DNA from: Hortaea werneckii
Taxonomy: Eukaryota; Ascomycota; Dothideomycetes; Mycosphaerellales; Teratosphaeriaceae
DNA length: 64,000 bases
Assembly (NCBI GenBank): GCA_037044905.1
Contig: JBAOKB010000101.1
Coordinates: 1 to 64,000, forward strand
Reading direction: 5' to 3'
Both the position numbers and the translations under genes were made by a program. Below, piece after piece: positions 31,821 through 43,610 of the stretch (positions within the stretch are counted from its first letter, which is position 1; each line of letters starts with the position of its first letter). Under the pieces are notes generated by a model that was not told the origin of the DNA, made no database searches, and worked only from the letters and a program-made list of their open reading frames with translations.

Positions 31821-32108
31821 ATGTGCTGTCGGAAGATTCCTCGGCACCCTCTATGTCACCATGCCGCGCAAGGGACGGCCAGCGAGAACGCCGCGTTCGC
31901 TCGCTGTGGAGAGGTCAAGCAGGACGGCGAGGCATGTCCGACGATTTCCTGGGGCTACTACGATGTCGAACGGGGTTTCTGCGATCGATGCATAATCAAC
32001 GGCGAGCTGTTGGCGCAGCGACAGGGTCTCGATCCGGGAATCTACTGTCAGCGAATGGGCGTCAGCTACGCCGCTCTACGAGAGGCAAACCCAGGAGCCT
32101 TACCGTGA
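31821..32108 (+). CDS. Hypothetical small Cys-rich, LysM-like protein
   Basis: A 95-codon frame. The second half (GIYCQRMGVSYAALREANPG) resembles the end of a LysM module (normally I-A-x-x-x-G-V-S-x-x-x-L-x-x-x-N-P), and spaced cysteines precede it. No signal peptide is visible in this frame, so an upstream exon may be missing. A GTGAGC donor-like sequence overlaps the stop, so the gene may also continue downstream. It runs convergently into the sugar-transporter gene 77 bases away. Secreted LysM proteins bind chitin and can shield fungi from plant chitinases. That function is only a possibility here. Confidence 0.35.
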   Translation: MCCRKIPRHPLCHHAAQGTASENAAFARCGEVKQDGEACPTISWGYYDVERGFCDRCIINGELLAQRQGLDPGIYCQRMGVSYAALREANPGALP

Positions 32109-32184
32109 GCCCGCGTGGAAAAGATATTCACTATCGATCGGCAGCTGAACGGCACGACGATGTATGACCATCGCTCTGGCCATA

Positions 32185-34138
32185 TCAATCACCCATGGCA
32201 TAAGACCCCCGCCGAGTGACCGGACTATCGCTCCGCAGTGAATCGTCCTCATCGCCCTCGGAAGTGACGGCGAACGCGGACATCATGGCCTCATGATCAT
32301 CTGCAATATGGAGCTTTGCCAACCCACGTCCGTTGACCTGACTCGTTTCAGCGGCAGCAGAATGATTTGCTTTGTGAACAAGCCACTGGGGGTTGGCGGC
32401 GAACCAAGCGTCTACCGTTTCCAGGCTCCGGCCTTGAGTCTCGACGACCAGGTAGTATACTAGAGGGACAAAGGCGGCGTTAAGGAGGGCGTATATGAGA
32501 TAGTAGCCCCACTTCAAGTGTTCGATACCCGGGGGAGTAGCTTGAACGACAATGTAGTTGAAGAGCCAATCTATGAATGATCAGCACCATATCAAAGCTT
32601 CATGGTCCACGTAGATGCAGTGTTTCCCTTACCGCATGCCGTTGCAAGGGCGGCACCTTTGGTCCTGAATTTCAAAGAATTGACCTCAGCTAGGGACAAG
32701 TCAGTATTAGCCCGGACGAATCTAGATAGGGGCGTGCAGTTGATGCCTTACCGGGATACAACCACGGGACTGAGATCCATCCGGAGGAGAAAAGACTAAA
32801 GTACAGCCAAATGAACACGACGGCTGCGATGCCGGGCCCGAGGTTTTCAGGCGTGGCAAGACCAACCCCAACTCCAATGGACACCCCCAAGAAGGCGATA
32901 GCCATCCCACCGGCAAGGTACATCAGCAGCGGACGCCTTCCGACCCGATCAACAAATAGCAAGGATGCGGAAGTGGTGAGAAAGAAGCTCACACTGTTGG
33001 CGGCAGCAACAATGCGCGCAATATACTGCGTCAAACCAACACTCCTGTGAAGCACCACCGGAAGATAGTAGGCGAGCACGTTGATGCCACTCAGCTGCTG
33101 GGCTGTCTGCAAAGCCATGCCGAGGAGCACACGTCTTGCCGGCAAGCCTCCTCTCAAAAGTTGCGACCACGAGCCAGCAGCGGCTTGCTCAGCCTTGACA
33201 GACGCACGGATTTCATCGAACTCGTCCTCGATGTTATGATCGTTGAGCAGAGATAAGACCCGGCGAGCCTCGTCGTCCCGCTTTCGAGCCAAGAGCCACC
33301 TGGGTGATTCCGGCAAGAGTGGGACCATAGTTAGTATGATAGCGACGAAGATCATTTGAATGCCGAGAGGGAATCGCCATTGGGCTTCGGTGCTGAGACC
33401 ACTGAAAGCCAGGGTGACGAAGTTGGAGATCACGAAGCCCAGAACATTCACTGCCATTTCCTGGACAACGGCCTTGCCTTTGACAGAAGCATGTGAGGTC
33501 TCGACCTGAAAGAAGATTCTTAGCATCCAATATCATCCATGCCGCACAACGCAAAACTTACATGCCACACAGGAGCTGTCGCTGTGTTCCCACCATTCCC
33601 AATACCCGCGATAAGACGGCCCCAAACCATGGTAGTCATATTATGACAAGCGGTCTGGACAAGGATGCCCGCCCCCATAATGACGGTGAAAAGGAGCAAC
33701 ATGCGTTTCCTCCCCAGCTTCTCGCCGACAAAAAGCGCAATAACCGCACCCGCAAAGCAGCCCAAGTCATAGACGCTCGTGACGAAGCCTTGCATAGCCG
33801 GGCTGGGGTTGTGGAAGTACTCGAGGAAGTCGTCTCCGACTATGATGCCGCCACTTTTCGGAGTAGAGAGTCAGTATTGGTATATCTAACAGCAGAGCCG
33901 GCGGATAAAGAGAAAAGGATATTACGAACAAGACCCCCTGTTCATACCCGAACAAGGTCATGACAGTCCCAGCCGCAACCGAGATGGCCAGATGAAGGGC
34001 GCGCGAGGACTTGAAGAACCGACGCTTCACTTCCGCAGGATCGTGCTTCTCCGAACTGCTGGCATGGTCCAGCGTGGCATTCTCATGATGGAATCCGGAA
34101 TCGAGATGTTCCGTATCCTGGATAGGTTTGTAGGACAT
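32185..34138 (-). CDS. MFS sugar transporter
   Basis: Five exons: 34138-33930, 33853-33562, 33505-32752, 32689-32633 and 32570-32185, giving 565 residues. Introns are 56-76 bases and each join restores a family motif: GYEQGVFGG at the first, WHVETSHA at the second, YPAEVNSLKFRTKGAA at the third, ATACDWLFNY at the fourth. Other sugar-porter signatures are GEKLGRKRM, PESPRWLLA, DRVGRRPLLM and VETQGRSLE, with about 12 helices. It is likely a plasma-membrane hexose or related sugar/proton symporter; the substrate cannot be told. The first donor (GTTCGT) is weaker than the rest. Confidence 0.92.
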
Positions 34139-35484
34139 TGTGTGATTTGTCAAGAAAATAAGCCAATCGACTTTCAATACCAGTGGCCAGCGCGTCGGGA
34201 AAGAACGCGTGGAATGCTAGTTGGCCTTGTCCTAAAGAAAGAAAGACCCTTACGTGACAGCGCCAACAATGGAGCACATGTCGAGGATGAGTACGGGAAT
34301 GATTGGGAAAAAGTGAGGCTGGTGCGGAATCCGTTCCCCCAATATACCGCCGAAATCTGATGTAACCGATGCCGCTAGACAAGAGGGAGAAGACGGACGG
34401 ATAGAAGACAGGTATAGGTGGAAAAGAGAGAGGAAGAGAAGAAGGAAAGGTAGGTTGATAGGGAAAGGTGAGCACAGACCCCTGCCCAGGATTCCCTATT
34501 CCAGCGAAGCAAGCGAAACCTAAGACGGCGAATCCTTCGTGTGGCGGGTTCCCACGATCTTGGAGTCCCTCACCTCCTCCTCCCCCACGGGGACAACCGG
34601 GCATGTGCCATGATTATAAGACTCGTTCAGTTATATGCGGCACAGGAAAGCATAACGGTAGCCCGGCCGAGCAGACACGAGCGCATAGTCGAGTCGCTAA
34701 TAAGGGGCAGTTGTCCGGGCCTATCAATTGGCGGCGCTGTTCGCAGCAGTGAGGATAAAGCCGCGGACATCTCCTCGGAACCTCCGCATTTTCCCGCGTC
34801 GCGTCACGGGAAGCAGGACGGCGAAGTGGAGTGGAAAACCCCCCTATGAAAGAGCTATGTAGATGCTGTCGAAGGTGTAGGAAGGTAATTAAGTCTCAAC
34901 GTGCAGTCCATGCACATAAAAGAGAGGTACAGTAGTTCGAGCACTAAACCAAAGCCCCCAAACTACCTTAGCGTATGAACAGCATTCGATCCACTTTCTC
35001 CACGTGGAGTAGAAGAAGTCGATCTAGCAAGTACCGGTACGATCAAAGCGAGACGATGGAGAGACTGAAAACGGAACAATCTTTTTCGTATGTACTTTGC
35101 ACTGTACTTCCTTGCCGATCTCTGCAGCTGCCTTTTCTACAAACAAGGGTAAAGAAAAATGGTATAGACTCCAAGAAACGCCACGCAAAAACAAAACCTA
35201 TAACCATTTGCCGCTGCCCTCAAATCGCGCTGTTCGGATGTAATGAAGCTGTGCTGCCTGGAGGAACTCTCTCATAACCAGAAGGCTGTCATCGTCAAAG
35301 AACCCCAGGTGACTGGGCGATGCGCATACTGCCCACTAGTGTTCCGGCTCCTCATCGAATGTCTCTGTACGTGACCGGATGCCGCCTACCTCGGGAAGCT
35401 GGCGAAACCAGCCGTAGAGAAAGAGCAAATTGCCCGTTCGAGAGCTCTCCGCTGTTGTTTTCTCGCTGACTCTCTCCCGACCGA
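34139..35484. promoter_or_regulatory. Transporter upstream region and YSC84 3' side
   Basis: 1.35 kb. The part from 34139 to about 34600 lies upstream of the transporter and includes purine-rich plus-strand runs at 34383-34470. No frame translates to a recognisable protein. Confidence 0.5.
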
Positions 35485-36769
35485 TCATACCAGCTCAACG
35501 TAATTCGACGGGAAAATGCCTTCCCGCCCTCCTATCCGGCCAGTCCACCAATCCGTCTCATTATCCGTGCGCTTCACAATCGTGATAATCTCTCCCTTCT
35601 TGAACCCGAGATCACCGGGCTGATCGGCGTCGAAGGTGAATTTGGCGACAGCCTGGCCCGGCTGGGCCGGCGAGCCCGTCTTCGCGCCGAACATGGGTTT
35701 CGGGGCGCTGGGCCGGCCGGGCGCGGGACCTTTGCGATCGCTGTAGCTGTAGTCGTTGGAATCGCCGAAGGTCGATGAGCGGCCGCGGGAGGATTCGAGG
35801 CGGTCGAAGGTTTCGCTTGGGTTCGCTCGGCCGTATGAGGGCTGCCGGTCGTACGAGTTGTCCTGCCAGGTGCTAGATCGCTGGGGCTGGCCAAAGCCAT
35901 CCTGGGCGTTGGAGCCTGTTCGGTCCGATCGTACGCCTTCTCCGAATGCGCTGCCCGTGCGGCCTTGCCAGACTACATCCTCGTGCGAGTCATCGTAGAT
36001 GGGTACGTCGTTGTACATGCTGTTGTCGTTGAATCTCCCACCCACGCCGGCGAAAACACGCGAGTTCAGCACGCGCATGAGTGGTTCTGCTTGAGGGGGG
36101 ACCGGGACACTGCCGCCAAGAAGTTGCCGCGCTGTGAGTTTCTGGCCGTACATCTTCTCGTTCGCATCTCTCCGCTCGATCAAGACAGAGCCCTCCAACG
36201 ACACACCAGCAAACAGACCCTTCGTTTTACTGTAGGCAAAGATACCAGAAACGGACTTCAGTGACGCCGCGCCCGCCGCTTCCGCATTTCGTCCTGTGGG
36301 TCCCGCCGCAATCGACACGTTACCACCTAGCGTTATACTGCCCACCTGCGCGAAGGTCTTGACCGCCATACTGTCGTTGAGGATGAAGACGAAGTCGGTC
36401 AATTCGAAGCCGATCTGGCCACCAAACCCACCGCCGAGCGTGCCAATCGCACTGGGGGCCGACCATGACCCGTCGCTTAACCGCGCGACCACGACGCCGC
36501 TACCAAAACGCCCACTGCCGAGGAAACCGGCCTTGAAGACGGTCATGACCGCCAGGCCTTTTGCATTTGCGAGGATGGAGGGGGGAATGATCTTCTCGGG
36601 GCCGAGGAAGGAGATGCGCGGGTCGATGAAGGAAGTCAGGATCCGGGCGCTCTTTTTGCATTCGCCTGTTCACCTTTATGTGAGTATTCTGTACAAGAAA
36701 ATACGTGGAATTGTGAGTCAACATACTGTGCATGGAAGCAGGCAGCGGGTTGTTAATGAAGGGCGGCAT
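35485..36769 (-). CDS. YSC84: Ysc84/Lsb3-type actin-binding SH3 protein
   Basis: Two exons, 36769-36727 and 36665-35485, with a 61-base intron; 407 residues. The junction restores the family start MPPFINNPLPASMHSECKK, followed by ARILTSFIDPR. The N-terminal half is the SYLF/Ysc84 domain (AKGLAVMTVFKAG, GSGVVVARLSDGSWSAPSAI), which binds phosphoinositides and bundles actin. The middle is serine/proline-rich, and an SH3 domain closes the protein (AKFTFDADQPGDLGF, DWWTGRIGGREGIFPSNYVE). In yeast these proteins act at cortical actin patches in endocytosis through Las17/WASP. Head-to-head with the SNARE gene. Confidence 0.94.
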
Positions 36770-37352
36770 TTTGGGCGGCCTCGTCTCGCTCGCTGCGCCG
36801 ATGTGAGAAGTTTCTTGGGCGGTCGCAGGTGGTGTATGTTGTGAGCGCGAGGCCCTGTTGTATAGACCGCGATAGGAGTGTAGTTGGTGGTGGTGGTGGT
36901 GGTGGTTGTAGTGGGGTCAATCAAGGGTGGTGTGAAAGTCAGCCCGTCTGGAGGTCACTGCGCCTCGAATGACGACGTTGGCTTCAGCTTTCGTGTTCGG
37001 TTCAACTTCTGCCAGGCGAGCCAGGTCCGCCGAAGCCGGGCGGGCGTGGCGGAGTGCGGATGGCGGATGCGGATCTGGGGTTTGGCCAAACGGCCAAGTC
37101 AGCCGCCTCACACTACTACTGTATGTATGTACATAGGCTACCGTATGCTCGTTGTACGGAGGTATAACATACACTGCACAATTGCCAATCACTCTTGCAA
37201 CAGACTCGTGCTTGATAAGAATACAGTACAAGACTAAGACAAAGCGCCACTACCCTACACGCTTCAAGATCAGCCGAGTGAACCCCGTGGCACCCTCCCT
37301 TCCAACCCTCCTGAAACCCACCTGAACCAGAACCACCCCAGCCCCAGCAACC
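36770..37352. promoter_or_regulatory. Divergent promoter YSC84 / SNARE gene
   Basis: 583 bases between divergent starts. A GGT trinucleotide microsatellite lies at about 36886-36905. Pyrimidine-rich DNA precedes the SNARE start. No coding frame is recognised. Confidence 0.5.
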
Positions 37353-37728
37353 ATGTCCGAAGCATTCGAGCGAGAACGGTAAGAAACCACCAACACCCTC
37401 TTCCTTCCTTACCCTCCTCATATCTCAACAGCCAAACTGACCCCCCGAAAAAAACAGCCAAAACAACGACTCCCTCGCGGCGCTCCAATCCAAAGTCTCC
37501 CAGCTCCGCCATGTCACCGTCGACATCTACGACCAAGCGCGGGACCAAGGCGTCATCGACAGCACGTCCGAGACCTTCTCGACCATGACGACGAGCCTGA
37601 AGGGCAGCGCGCGACGGTTGGGCACGATGGCGAGTCAGGGGAATAAAGTGGCTATACTCAAGCTGGCGGGGATGGTAATAGGGGTTTGTGTGGTGGTTTA
37701 TTGGATTGGGCGGTGGTTGTTCTTTTGA
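37353..37728 (+). CDS. Bet1/Sft1-family vesicle SNARE
   Basis: Two exons, 37353-37378 and 37458-37728 (79-base intron), 98 residues. A short N-terminus leads to a SNARE helix (SLAALQSKVSQLRHVTVDI, then SETFSTMTTSLKGSARRLG) and a C-terminal tail anchor (VAILKLAGMVIGVCVVVYWI). The length and absence of an N-terminal regulatory domain fit Bet1/Sft1-type SNAREs of the ER-Golgi and intra-Golgi steps. The choice between Bet1 and Sft1 is not settled by sequence, though the spacing around the centre looks closer to Sft1. Exon 1 is only 26 bases long. Confidence 0.85.
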
Positions 37729-38289
37729 TTGAGAGTGGGGGGTGGAGAGTAGTGGTTGGGTTGGGTTGGGGTTGATTATGAGGAGGGGTGTTTGGAGGGT
37801 AAACGTGATGCGATTTGGGAGTTTGGTCTTATTTCTGGGAGCGAGGCGCTGTGGAGTTTTTGTTATGGGCGAGTGGGGATTTGCCGCAGCAGCAGCGACT
37901 CACTGGGGATAGGTCTCGGACCGAGTTGGAAAGACTGCCTCACACTAAGGTACTACAATGCGGGAAGGTGGGATTTAAGTCTTTATGAATAGGCCATGAT
38001 CCTGGGTGTCGTGGGGAGACAACTGACCAGATATGGGACATCCACTCATACTGCTGCTCCTGCTGCTGCCGCTGCTGTCATTTACGGCCCTATTCGACTT
38101 CAGACTTTGATCGCAAGAAAAACTTAAGCAGAGTGCAATAACGATCTAGTCTTTTGATACTACTATCCATCCCACCGCGAACCCCAACCTCAAAAACGTC
38201 ATCACACTCGTCGCATCATCAGCAAACCTCGAATGCCCCCGAGGGAGTGGAAATCACCCCACAGACACCTAACAACGACCATCCATCCC
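37729..38289. other. Convergent intergenic region, nothing coding
   Basis: 561 bases between two 3' ends. It has G/T-rich runs (37736-37790) just after the SNARE stop and a CTGCTG-type repeat at 38050-38078. It likely contains both 3' untranslated regions. Confidence 0.5.
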
Positions 38290-39726
38290 TCACGCCGCCA
38301 AAAGATGCGGGAACTCCGTAATCGGCCTCGTAGGCTTGGAACCCCGCCCCTTGAACCCCCAACGGATCTGATTCGGCATCTGGACCAGCTGGCCCAGCTC
38401 ATCGGCCCAGGCAAAGACGAGCCCCGGGTTCTTCTGGAAACCGCGCCCGACAATCACCAGATCCAGTCCATCTTGCTCCAGCAGCGAGTTAGCGAGCGAG
38501 GCATTCTCGATCCCGCCTACGGAACCGACGGCCATCGTATCGCCGACGGCTTGCTTGACTTGGATGGCGAAGGGGGATTGGTAGGCGGGTTTGACGTGCG
38601 GGTGCTGGAGCGGGTGGTTGCCTCCCGATGAGACGTCCAGGAGATCGACGCCCTTCTCTGCCAGCTGCGGCGCGAGGCGGACGGTGTCGGCTGCGGTCCA
38701 GGATTCGGGGATTTGGTCTTTCGGGGCGTCTTCGAGCCAGTCGGTTGCGCTGATGCGGAGGAAGAGCGGCATCGAATTGGGGATCATGTTGCGGGTTTGC
38801 TCGACCTGGAAATTACGTTTTGTTAGTATGAACTAGGACAAGTTTTCCAGATTGCGTGTTAGATTGAGTCTTAATACGTACCACTTCCAGTGTGAGTCTC
38901 GTGCGGTTCTCAAAGCTGCCGCCGTATTGATCGGTGCGCTGGTTCGATACCGGCGACAGGAACTCGTGCAGGAGATAACCATGTGCTGAGTCGACCGAGT
39001 CAGTCAACTTTCAAACCGTGAGTCGGAAATGAAACTCTACGAACCATTGTGAATCTCAATCGCATCGAATCCGCACTGCACCGCCCTCCTAACCGCCTCC
39101 GCATAAGCCGTCTTGAACTCCTGAATATCCTGCAAACTCATCTCCCTAGGGTTGGCATGGTTCTCGTTCCACGGGATGGCCGAAGGCGCATAGACATCGT
39201 CAGGCCAGCCGTTCAACTCCGGACCCGCGACAGCACCAGCCGAGAGCCAGGGGGCGACCGTGGAAGCCTTCCTGCCGGCATGGCCGAGCTGGATCATGAT
39301 CTTCTGGCCCTGGGAATGGGCAAATTCGACAATCTTCTTCAGCGGTTCCATCTGCGAGTCCTTCCACAGCCCGGAGTCCTCGGGCGTGATGCGGCCTTGC
39401 GGAGTCACGGCGGTAGCCTCGACACAGGCGATGCCTGGTCCGCGCTGGATGATGCCGCCCATGTGCGTCCAGTGCCACATAGTGTAGTGGCCATCCTGGG
39501 CGGAGTACTGACAGAGGGGTGACAGCATGATGCGGTTTGGGAGGGTCAGGCCGCGGAGCTTGAGAGGTTTGAAGAGTTTTGGGACACTCTTTTGGCCTTC
39601 TTCGATTAGAGCTGTGCCAGCTGGAGGTTCTTGGGCTGGAGTGAAGAAGGAGATGCCTGGTGCGGCACGGTTGACATTATGAAGCTCCTCTTGGGTCTGA
39701 TGGTGGATGTTGTGATGGGAAGTCAT
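38290..39726 (-). CDS. Old Yellow Enzyme-type NADH:flavin oxidoreductase
   Basis: Three exons (39726-39045, 38985-38882, 38805-38290), 433 residues. The TIM-barrel OYE motifs are LFKPLKLRGLTLPNRIMLSP, CQYSAQDG, QLGHAGRKA, GFDAIEIHNAHGYLLHEFLSP (restored at the first splice) and DQYGGSFENR. The CQYSA start and LGHAGRKA are features of the YqjM (thermophilic-like) subclass rather than classical yeast OYE. FMN-dependent reduction of activated C=C bonds with NAD(P)H is the family reaction. The physiological substrate is unknown. Introns are 59 and 76 bases. Confidence 0.93.
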
Positions 39727-40529
39727 GTTGATGCTGGTATCGCTCTATTGTTGCGATTGAAGGACGTCACGAGTCTTGGATGAGCAAGACTGAAGTAGTG
39801 AAAGTAAACCAATTTATGTCCACTGCAGTCGTCAAGCATTAGTCAGCGACCCCAACTCTGCAGTAGCACCCGTGCATGCCACATGTGGAAGGTGGGAAAC
39901 ATGTGAAGAAGAGAAGTGGCGTCATAGCAAACTCTATGCACAACTACGGGTCCGGGTGGAAGGAGAGTCTGGTCCGCAGCTTGCCGACTGCGGTGACGTT
40001 AAAATCTATCACAGTCCAGAGATCGATAATATCAGCGACGAATCATCTTGCCAGTGAAACGAACATTGTAGCACCGATTGCATCCAACAAGTCGTACGTG
40101 GTGATCACTATCTACTATGTAGGCTGAGCAAAGCATGACAAAGCCAATAGTAACCCGAAGTAGCATTATACACGCCCTCTCTACCCAGCCAATTGAGGTA
40201 TTTCACAGCATCTTCCAATGTGCAAGATAAAATAGGGTTGAACAAAACTCTTAAGGCTTGGTAAGCGCGAACCAGGCGGTAGAAAACCGCCCCTCACATA
40301 GATGCTCCAAATGACAAAGAAATGTGGCCGCACCTGCGGATGGAAGCCGCAGCAGTAAGGACAACAATCCATTCGACGAATCGCCCGTCAAGACCTAAAC
40401 CCAATTGAGGGAAAACAGAACACAAGCAAAACATTGGGCATACATCGTTAGAATCCCTATATTCCCCGCCAGCAGGAAAAAAAAATAATACCGTCATCCG
40501 TTTTCTTTTTTTTTTCTTTTTCGAATTAA
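39727..40529. other. Intergenic, OYE promoter and MARVEL gene 3' side
   Basis: 803 bases. A homopolymer T tract with interspersed C (40498-40521) lies just downstream of the MARVEL-like gene. No recognisable frame. Confidence 0.5.
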
Positions 40530-41494
40530 TCAAACACGCCCATAAGCCCTCTCAGCATGCCCGCCATGATATCCCGTATCATACTCGAACTGGGCCGCGG
40601 GCAATCCATAGCCACCCCGCTGCGCAAACCCGCTTTCGTCGACGTGAGCAGAATCATACGGACCCATAGAAGGTCTGGGCTCCTCCCACGCCTCGCTTTC
40701 GCGGGGCTCTGCGAGACCGCCGTGGCCGTACGAAGCATTGTCATAAGCCGCCGCGGTGGCGGAGGAGGGACCACCGCGAGGAAAAGCTCCGGGACCCTGT
40801 TTGGCGTCCAGGTCGTGCAGGCGGTAGATGCCGCGGCGGGTCTGCTGGCGTCGGACATAGATGTCTAGGGCGAAAGCGGCGATAGTTGAGAGTCTGGTAG
40901 AGCTCGCTGTTAGCCGGCTAACTCTCCCAACACGGAGTCGGATAGGATGAAGGATGGGAGGAAAGGGAGAACACATACAGCCCAAACAGCGTAAACGTAA
41001 ACAGCGCCTTGTAAATCCGACACACCATTACTCCAATATCCTCATGCCAATGCTGGACGTCGCACATGTTGCGTAGGGTGTCGCTCATATACCAGGTGAG
41101 AAGACACCAGCTCAGGCCCCATAGGAGGGTCAGGAAGGCGTTGACGAGGACGTTGACGCGGGGGTTGAGGCCGATGCAGCAGTGTAGGAGGATGGTGAAG
41201 GAGAGGGCGGCGATGGAGAAGAGGGAGGCGGCTGTGAGCTGGAGACAATCATGAAGGAAGGGAGATGTCAGCTTCGATGGTCTGGGATCCTTTTCTGGAG
41301 TTGTTCATCCTACGTACCCAGATAAAAGTCCAAGGTGTTGCCCAGTGATCGTGTGTTAGGTGCCAGATGAAATAGCACATGATGCCTCCTACGACGATGC
41401 TGGAGAGGAGCTGGATAGAGCGGATGGCGTGGAAGGGGAGGCGGGGGTAGTGCGAAGGTGCCGTTTTGGCACTGCGGTCGAAAGGGTTGAACAT
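40530..41494 (-). CDS. MARVEL-like four-helix membrane protein
   Basis: Three exons: 41494-41318, 41238-40979, 40893-40530, giving 266 residues; introns of 79 and 85 bases. Four transmembrane helices are visible: around IQLLSSIVVGGIMCYFIWHL, LFSIAALSFTILLHCC, LTLLWGLSWCLLTWYM, and a fourth spanning the second splice (LFTFTLFGL joined to LSTIAAFALDIYV). The last 100 residues are a polar, tyrosine/glycine-rich cytoplasmic tail. The layout matches fungal MARVEL-domain proteins, which organise plasma-membrane domains. No specific function can be given. Confidence 0.82.
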
Positions 41495-42046
41495 GGTGTG
41501 TCCGATTGTATGTGTGTGTGTATTGCTTATGAAGGTTCCAAGCTGCGTCGCGTCCGGGTTGGGAGTAGACGGATAGAGAGTGGGAACAGCGAGGTAAAGG
41601 GCTTGCCCTTTTGCGGATAGACCGTGTAGCCGGTGAGAAGAACGAGTGACTGGGTAGGTTGGTACGCAGATAGACGCGTGAGCGACACGAGGGCTCAGCC
41701 AATGGTGAAAAAGAAGGAACACAGCCGTGAGGGTTGGGATGGGCAAGTATATCACAAGAGACCTCGCTGCGACTGGTGTGATAAGTGTATCAGCAAAAGC
41801 GACAGACTTCCCCACGTTTCTATCTTCAGCGTCTGAGGCCGGAACCCGATTGCGAAGATAGAATGGAAGATGGGGAGCGGAAGCGTGAGAGAGTTGGTGG
41901 TGGTGAGGCATCCCGCGTCGCACCTCCACTTCGTCCCTGGGGCGGGAAAGAATTTAGCGTGAACGGCGAGGGCGATTCAAGGGTTCGAGACGAGACGGAA
42001 ACGTAACGGGGACGGGAGAGCGCAGGAACCCGAAACTTCCAACCGT
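41495..42046. promoter_or_regulatory. Promoter side of MARVEL-like gene up to transposon
   Basis: 552 bases of normal base composition between the gene start and the terminal repeat of the Tc1/mariner-like element. No gene seen. Confidence 0.5.
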
Positions 42047-42077
42047 TCCAACCGTCGGTACAGCCTCTCGTAAGCCC
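42047..42077 (+). repeat. Left terminal inverted repeat of Tc1/mariner-like element
   Basis: 31 bases, CCAACCGTCGG followed by TACAGCCTCTCG and TAAGCCCA. Inverted partner at 57272-57302, one mismatch. Confidence 0.85.
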
Positions 42078-42109
42078 ACTAGCGGGGTCAAAGCTTCCGC
42101 GTCGCTTTA

Positions 42110-43208
42110 TTAACAATACACCTCTCTACTTTAAACTACTATAACACGCTTGATTTTTATCCGAATTATGCTAGGAAAAGGCGAGTAGTCAACTTTAGCT
42201 AAAGCTCGAATTATCGCTAAAGTCGATATTAAAAAAGACTAAGGAATAACCGTTCGATAGCTATTTAAAGCTAAAGCTAGTAGCGGAGCTATTAATAAAG
42301 GTATCTAGACTATTTAAGCGACTTACAAACGCTAGTTATGTAATATAAAGCGTAAGGGCTCTATTAAAGGGCTTCGTAAGAGGCGAAAGAAGAGTATATA
42401 CCTTAATTAGACTAGTAAAAACACAAAACTATTAGCTAACGATCTTAATAAGCTTAGCTATAGCCCTTAGTAGTACTAAAATAAGTATCTTAGTACTACC
42501 TCTCGTAAGTACTATATAGATCTATAAATACTAAGGGCTAATATAAAAGCTCGAGTGCCTCCTATAGAGTAGAGAGAGCTCCCTTAGTAGTAGTACCTCT
42601 CGAAGAGCGTAGTAGATAAGCGCTAGTAGTACGCTTCGAAGAAGAAGGGCCTTATACTAGCTTTCTAGCGTAATAGAGTCTATACTAATAAACACTATAT
42701 CCCCTCGGATCTCTAGTACGTTAACACTACTTTTATTAAACGAGGGGACCTAAATAAGCCTTACAACTAAGTAATAAAGCCGAGAGACCTCCTAAAGAAG
42801 AGGCTACTAGTCTACGTTATAGCTAGAGTCTTATATTATAACTATACTAAGCTAATCTTCTTTTATAATAAATATTTTAAAGCTAAAGACAACTACGAAA
42901 AATAGTAACAATATAGGCTAAGGCGTAATAGGAGGCTCTATACGAAGTATAGCGATAAAGAGTTTAATAAGGCCTATTACTAGTAGGATACTAAAAAGCC
43001 TATTTATAAGGATCTTCTAAAGTCGACTATTATAATAAATAAGTACTATACTAAAAGGATCTTACTACGCTATAGAGCTCTCTATAATAAGGTTAAGTAT
43101 CGACTATCTAGTAGCTAAAAAGCCTTCTTAGTCGAAGACTACGTATAGAACTATAGTACCTATAGATCTAGTAGAAACAACAAAGTAAGGTAATATAAGG
43201 AACACTAT
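42110..43208 (+). pseudogene. RIP-destroyed transposase, 5' part
   Basis: TA-saturated sequence with stops in every frame. Fragments such as RRNRRLYTKYSDKEFNKAYY can be read in the plus strand around 42920-42990, consistent with the N-terminal and middle part of a pogo/Fot-type transposase whose C-terminal end is at 56813-57060. Not functional. Confidence 0.65.
43204..43208. repeat. Target-site duplication ACTAT, left copy
   Basis: ACTAT directly precedes the LTR start at 43209. The second copy follows the LTR end at 56808-56812. A five-base duplication is standard for Ty3/gypsy integrases. Confidence 0.93.
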
Positions 43209-43610
43209 TGTTGCGACCCTACGAAGTAGTGTCACGGGTTTAGAGCTCTTTAGAACAGATGTGTCAAGACAACTAGGTTGTAGGATAACTAATTATGACA
43301 AGGCTGTTGGGTCTCTACCTAACAGTCGGATTGCAACATGAGTTGAACACACGAACTCCTAACGAGAAACATGCCTAGTTATATACATAAGAGATTCGTG
43401 TCTTCATGCAATAGTTCGCTGGGTCGCTTAGCGGTCCGGCGCTCTAAGGTCGCCGGGTCGCTCGTCGACCGGTCGGCCTCTTGCATATATGCAGTGGTTC
43501 GCCTGCCAAGGCAGCGCTCTCCTGCATACTAATCACGTGACCTTTCCTTACTCCAGTCCTTACTAGCTAATCGCTTCGGGTTCGAGCGTCCCGTGACCGT
43601 GTTCGTAACA
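43209..43610 (-). repeat. LTR A (3' LTR of copy 1)
   Basis: 402 bases with TG...CA ends in the plus-strand reading. It differs from the other LTR of copy 1 mostly by C/T or G/A changes (for example TTTAGAAC versus TTTGGAAC). Confidence 0.95.

Noticed and set aside
31424..31822. 132-codon minus-strand frame with a hydrophobic start
   Set aside because: Begins like a signal peptide, but the rest is compositionally random and it overlaps the TATA-like promoter of the opposite small frame.
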